Both the position numbers and the translations under genes were made by a program. From Arthrobacter sp. efr-133-TYG-118 (GTDB lineage: Bacteria > Actinomycetota > Actinomycetes > Actinomycetales > Micrococcaceae), in NCBI RefSeq assembly GCF_030209755.1, contig NZ_JARVRH010000014.1:38970-102969 (forward strand): DNA of 64,000 nt, written 5' to 3'. The notes below the pieces were generated by a model that was not told the origin of the DNA, ran no database searches, and saw nothing but the letters and a program-made list of their open reading frames with translations. Positions 60,562 through 64,000 of this stretch are shown in pieces. Each line of letters opens with the position of its first letter. The first letter of the stretch is position 1.

Positions 60562-61584
60562 TCACTTTTGCTCGGCGAGGAGTTCCTCATAGAGCGCCAA
60601 GTGTTCGGCAACCATCCGCTCGGCGCTGAAGTAGTTTTCCGCGGCACGGCGGCACTCTCCGCGATCCAGCGTCGCGGCGGCAATGACTGCCTGGGCTAGC
60701 TCCGGGGGACTGGAACGGAGATAGCCCGTGACGCCCTCGGCAACGATCTCCGGGGCGGATCCCCGGAATGTTGCCACCACCGGAGTCCCAACAGCGAGGG
60801 ACTCGATCATCGCCATCCCGAAGGGTTCATCCCACTGAAGCGGATTCAACAGGGCCACGGACCCGCCCAGGAGGACGAACTTGTCCGCAGCGTTCAGCTC
60901 GCCGAGGTATTCGACGTCGGGCCCCAGCAGTGGTTCGATGACCGCGGCGTAGTACTCGTGTTCCTCCGCACTGTACATCTTGGCCGCAATTCGCAGGGGA
61001 ACCTGGGCGAGGCGGGCGGTCTCTATTGCCTCCGGCAGGCCCTTGCCGGGGTGCATCCGGCCGAGGAAACTGGCGTAGCCGCCGTCGCCGGCTCCGAGCG
61101 GGACGGACTGCGTGTCTATCCCGTGATGGATGACCCTCCGTATCTTGATTCCAGGGGCAGTGTCTGCTTGATGGTGCGAGATGGCAATGATCGCAGTGTC
61201 GGTGGCCATGGCCTGGTAAATGTCATGGTTTTCGGCCGAAAAGGGGAGGTGGGCCGTTGCTACGATGGGCGTTCCCTTCGGCCGATGCCTGTAGAGCGGG
61301 CCCGCCAGGGTGTTGTCGTGGATGAGGTCGACGTCGTCCATCGCCGCGAATGCGTACACGCTGTGGCGGAGTTCATCCGTCCCGTTCCCTATCCTCGAGC
61401 CGTCGGCAAGCGGTGGGCCGGGGACTTTGGCCACCGGACATGTGCTCCCGGACGCCGCCGCCAGAAGCACATCATGGCCAGCGGCAACCAGGCCACGGGC
61501 CAGGATATCGATGATCGACTCCGTGCCGCCGTATGCAGGCGGCGGCACCGGAATCCAGGGCGGGGCAACCAGTCCGATGCGCAC
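60562..61584 (-). CDS. Glycosyltransferase family 4
   Basis: N-terminal IGLVAPPWIPVPPPAYGGTE (acceptor-domain signature), GRMHPGKGLPEAIETARLA (donor-domain entry) and WDEPFGMAMIESLAVGTPVVA (E-x7-E). 340 aa. GTG start directly follows the TAG of the upstream glucosidase gene, so both belong to one operon. Possibly makes a small glycoside or glycolipid. Confidence 0.85.
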   Translation of the reverse strand: MRIGLVAPPWIPVPPPAYGGTESIIDILARGLVAAGHDVLLAAASGSTCPVAKVPGPPLADGSRIGNGTDELRHSVYAFAAMDDVDLIHDNTLAGPLYRHRPKGTPIVATAHLPFSAENHDIYQAMATDTAIIAISHHQADTAPGIKIRRVIHHGIDTQSVPLGAGDGGYASFLGRMHPGKGLPEAIETARLAQVPLRIAAKMYSAEEHEYYAAVIEPLLGPDVEYLGELNAADKFVLLGGSVALLNPLQWDEPFGMAMIESLAVGTPVVATFRGSAPEIVAEGVTGYLRSSPPELAQAVIAAATLDRGECRRAAENYFSAERMVAEHLALYEELLAEQK

Positions 61585-63756
61585 CTAGTGCCCCCGCCCC
61601 AGTCCTGCGGTGACGTGGTGGACATCCAAGAGATCGGACAACGGTTTGCGGGCTTCGCGGTGCAGCGCGATATTCTCGGGCAGGTCCGTGACCCGTGTTT
61701 CTCCGTTGACCACCTCCACTGAGATCCGGGAGCCGGCGAGCGGGACGTTGCCCATTTTGATGTCGCCGAAGCCTGCGGGAACCACCGGTGCCAGCCAGAG
61801 GCCGCCGTGGGTGAGGCAAGGATCGAAGCGCAGCAATACCCTCAGCAAGTGAACCGGTGTGGCGGCGGCCCAAGCCTGCGGCGAACATGACGAAGGGTAT
61901 GGGACGGGCGTCCCGTAGGTTTTCCTGTCCAGGCCGCAGAACAATTCCGGTAGCCGCCCACCGAACGCCTCGGCGGCTTCCAGGATGCCTGTGACGAGGC
62001 GCTGGGACTCCTCAACGAAGCCGTAGCGCATCAATCCGCCGGCAATGAGTGCATTGTCATGCGGCCACACCGAGCCGTTGTGGTAGCTCGCCGGGTTGTA
62101 GGCTGCCATGTCCGAAGCCAGCGTCCGGACGCCCCAACCCGTGAACATGGTGTCCGACATCAGCCGCTCTGCAACCAACGGAGCCTTGTCGTCGTCGACG
62201 ATTCCGCTCCAAAGGCAGTGGCCCATATTGGACGCGCATGCGTCTACCGGCCGTTTCTCGCGATCGAGGGCGATCGCGAAATAGCCGCGTTCAGGGAGCC
62301 AGAATTTCTCGTTGAAAAGTCGCTTGAGCTCGGCTGCCCGAGCGCCCCACACCGCGGCCAGCTTCAGATCGCCGTCTTCTTGGGCCATCAAGGCCCGGCT
62401 GAGATACGCGGTGTAGACATAGCCCTGGACTTCGCACAAGGCGATCGGCGGCTCCGCCAATGTGCCGTCTGCGAAGTTGATTCCGTCCCCGGAATCCTTC
62501 CAGCCTTGATTGAGGAGGCCATGGTCCGTGGCCCGAGAGTACTCAACGAAGCCGTCGCCGTCGGCGTCTCCGTAGTCGCGGATCCAGTCCAGGGCGCGGT
62601 CCACGGCTGGCAGGAGGGCCTCCGAGACCTCGGAATGGAATCCCCAACGGGTGAGCTCCCCGGCGAGGGTGACGAACAACGGCGTGGCGTCCACTGAACC
62701 GTAATAGGCACTCCCGCCGCCAAGTGCAAGGCCCGTGGTCGCGCCGAGACGCACCTCGTGCAGGATCCGGCCCGGCTCCTCCTCGCTGAGCGGGTTGACT
62801 GTCCGGCCCTGATGGTCGGCCAAGGTTTTGAGGGTTCCCAGCGCCAGCGAAGGATCCAGTGGAAGTGTCATGAAGGAAGTCAGGAGCGAGTCGCGGCCGA
62901 AAAGGGCCATGAACCAAGGCGATCCTGCAGCCACCACCGTCCGCCCGGGATGGTCGGGGTCGAAGATCCTGAGGGAGCCGAGGTCAGCCCTGCTCTGGAC
63001 CAGCGCTTTCTCGAAGGCCTTGTTGGCAAGTTCCGTTGTGGGAACCTTGCCATGCCACTCCTGCAGCCTTTCCTCCGGGACATCGTAAGGGCGCTGGTTG
63101 CCCCAAACCTGGGCGTCCGCCTCGGGGCCGACCCCCTCGATGCGTGGCGTGGCCGTCACACCCGTGGACCAATGGCCTTGGGGCTCAAGAGTGAAGTCAT
63201 AGCTGATGACATCACCGTCAACCACGCCATTCGGAGCGTCAACGGTGACAAGGACGTGCCGCCCCTGCCGCTGGGACTCAAGGACCAACGAACCGTCGCC
63301 ACCCCGCGTCAAATGCACGCTCTCGTGGCGTGCCCGGCCCTCCTTCACTTCGAAGATGTCGGCAAAGTCCGCATTGACCGTGAGCGAAACCGTGGCGCGG
63401 GTGGGCTTGCTGGAAAAATTCCTGACCGTAATCTCTTCGTGCACTCCGCCGAACAGGCTCCGCCGGCGTTCAATCAGCAGATGGCTGTCGGCCAAGCCGT
63501 CGGTGCGGGACGCTCGGCCGACGAAATCGGCGCGATAGGGCTCCGGGACAGGAGAACCCAAGGCCTCGATGGGGTGACCGTTCACCTCCAAAGCCCAGTT
63601 TGAAACGAACCGCGTGTCACGGAAGAACATCCCATGCGGGCGCAGTTGGTCCATGTCGCCGTTCGCCGCAGAGACGCAAAACGATGTTCCTGCCAACAGC
63701 GTCACGGCACCTGCGCCGGCCGAACCTGCAAGGTTCTCGGCATTCCAACCTGTCAT
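61585..63756 (-). CDS. Glycogen-debranching-type glucosidase (amylo-alpha-1,6-glucosidase-like)
   Basis: N-terminal debranching domain (HGMFFRDTRFVSNWALEVNG) and an (alpha/alpha)6 barrel with AAGSPWFMALFGRDSLLTSF, GSVDATPLFVTL, WIRDYGDADGDGFVEYSRA and NGSVWPHDNALIAGG. Candidate acid/base residues lie in GRDS and DGD/E loops. 724 aa, normal length. ATG 63756 has GGAG 8 bases before it. Linked to the GT4 and PAP2 genes. Acts on alpha-glucans or glucosides in the cytoplasm. Confidence 0.85.
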   Translation of the reverse strand: MTGWNAENLAGSAGAGAVTLLAGTSFCVSAANGDMDQLRPHGMFFRDTRFVSNWALEVNGHPIEALGSPVPEPYRADFVGRASRTDGLADSHLLIERRRSLFGGVHEEITVRNFSSKPTRATVSLTVNADFADIFEVKEGRARHESVHLTRGGDGSLVLESQRQGRHVLVTVDAPNGVVDGDVISYDFTLEPQGHWSTGVTATPRIEGVGPEADAQVWGNQRPYDVPEERLQEWHGKVPTTELANKAFEKALVQSRADLGSLRIFDPDHPGRTVVAAGSPWFMALFGRDSLLTSFMTLPLDPSLALGTLKTLADHQGRTVNPLSEEEPGRILHEVRLGATTGLALGGGSAYYGSVDATPLFVTLAGELTRWGFHSEVSEALLPAVDRALDWIRDYGDADGDGFVEYSRATDHGLLNQGWKDSGDGINFADGTLAEPPIALCEVQGYVYTAYLSRALMAQEDGDLKLAAVWGARAAELKRLFNEKFWLPERGYFAIALDREKRPVDACASNMGHCLWSGIVDDDKAPLVAERLMSDTMFTGWGVRTLASDMAAYNPASYHNGSVWPHDNALIAGGLMRYGFVEESQRLVTGILEAAEAFGGRLPELFCGLDRKTYGTPVPYPSSCSPQAWAAATPVHLLRVLLRFDPCLTHGGLWLAPVVPAGFGDIKMGNVPLAGSRISVEVVNGETRVTDLPENIALHREARKPLSDLLDVHHVTAGLGRGH

Positions 63757-63895
63757 CAATGGGCTCCAAAGCTAGGGACGGGGGAATGGGGCAGCTTGTT
63801 TCAGCGTATTCGCCGCGTCTTCGGAAGTGAACCCTCCTGCAGATATGGCGGGTTTTGGGTGGACGCTCGCTCGGGTATGGGGCGTTTTCGGTGGA

Positions 63896-64000
63896 AATTG
63901 GGGGGATATGTGAGCGGGCGTCGGGCCAATTGGGGGGATATGTGAGCGGGCGTCGGGCCAATTGGGGGGATATGTGAGCGGGCGTCGGGCCAATTGGGGG
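63896..64000. repeat. 32-bp tandem repeat at window end
   Basis: Unit AATTGGGGGGATATGTGAGC plus GGGCGTCGGGCC starts at 63896, 63928, 63960 and 63992 (last copy cut by the edge). All full copies are identical. No spacer, so not CRISPR. Confidence 0.95.

Noticed and set aside
63896..64000. CRISPR array
   Set aside because: The 32-bp units are directly adjacent with no unique spacers.

Overview
The window looks like the chromosome of a high-GC Gram-positive bacterium of the Micrococcaceae, most likely Arthrobacter, Paenarthrobacter or Pseudarthrobacter. The basis is GC-rich codon use, many GTG/TTG starts, ATGA-type gene overlaps, promoters that point to leaderless transcripts, and gene content (branched-chain 2-oxoacid dehydrogenase beside an Lrp regulator, MinD-like ATPase, mycothiol-era arsenate reductases, permease/TIGR03943 pair). 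No rRNA, tRNA or CRISPR array was recognised.

Region 1 (1-11.9 kb) is an exopolysaccharide locus of visibly lower GC: acetyltransferase, two glycosyltransferases and a Wzy-like polymerase on the plus strand; a decayed mosaic of an ISL3-type transposase and an SGNH hydrolase; then a pyruvyl transferase and a Wzx-like flippase on the minus strand, a nitroreductase-like protein and a Wzz/BY-kinase. Around 12-17 kb are a degenerate copy of an lrp gene, two tiny membrane ORFs, the intact Lrp regulator and the bkd operon (E1 alpha, E1 beta, E2; no E3). A secreted beta-helix protein (17.4-19.0 kb) and 1.2 kb of AT-rich DNA without a convincing gene close the polysaccharide-related part.

Region 2 (20-34.4 kb) holds a DUF218 protein, a two-component system whose kinase is cut by an in-frame TAG, small membrane proteins, a secreted protein with a frameshift just after its signal peptide, an AbiE-type toxin/antitoxin cassette whose promoter lies in a 25-bp-arm palindrome, a Rieske-containing FAD oxidoreductase with a TetR regulator, and a c-di-GMP cluster (degenerate EAL protein, methyltransferase, GGDEF-EAL protein, STAS-like protein).

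Region 3 (34.6-46 kb) holds an MBL hydrolase, a zinc/cobalt-type efflux operon with its ArsR/SmtB repressor and operator, a divergent GH18-CBM / processive GT2 pair that looks like a polysaccharide synthase with its hydrolase, and an arsenic operon (ArsR, aquaporin-type channel, two ArsC, FAD monooxygenase) without an ArsB/Acr3 pump.

Region 4 (46-64 kb) holds a MinD-like ATPase, a GH25-like secreted protein, a decayed DUF559-like gene, an MFS transporter, an acyltransferase, an alpha/beta hydrolase, a polysaccharide deacetylase with three SLH repeats, a permease/TIGR03943/propeller operon, and an operon of PAP2 phosphatase, GT4 and a debranching-type glucosidase. Several dispersed repeats and long hairpins sit between genes here, and the window ends inside a 32-bp tandem repeat.
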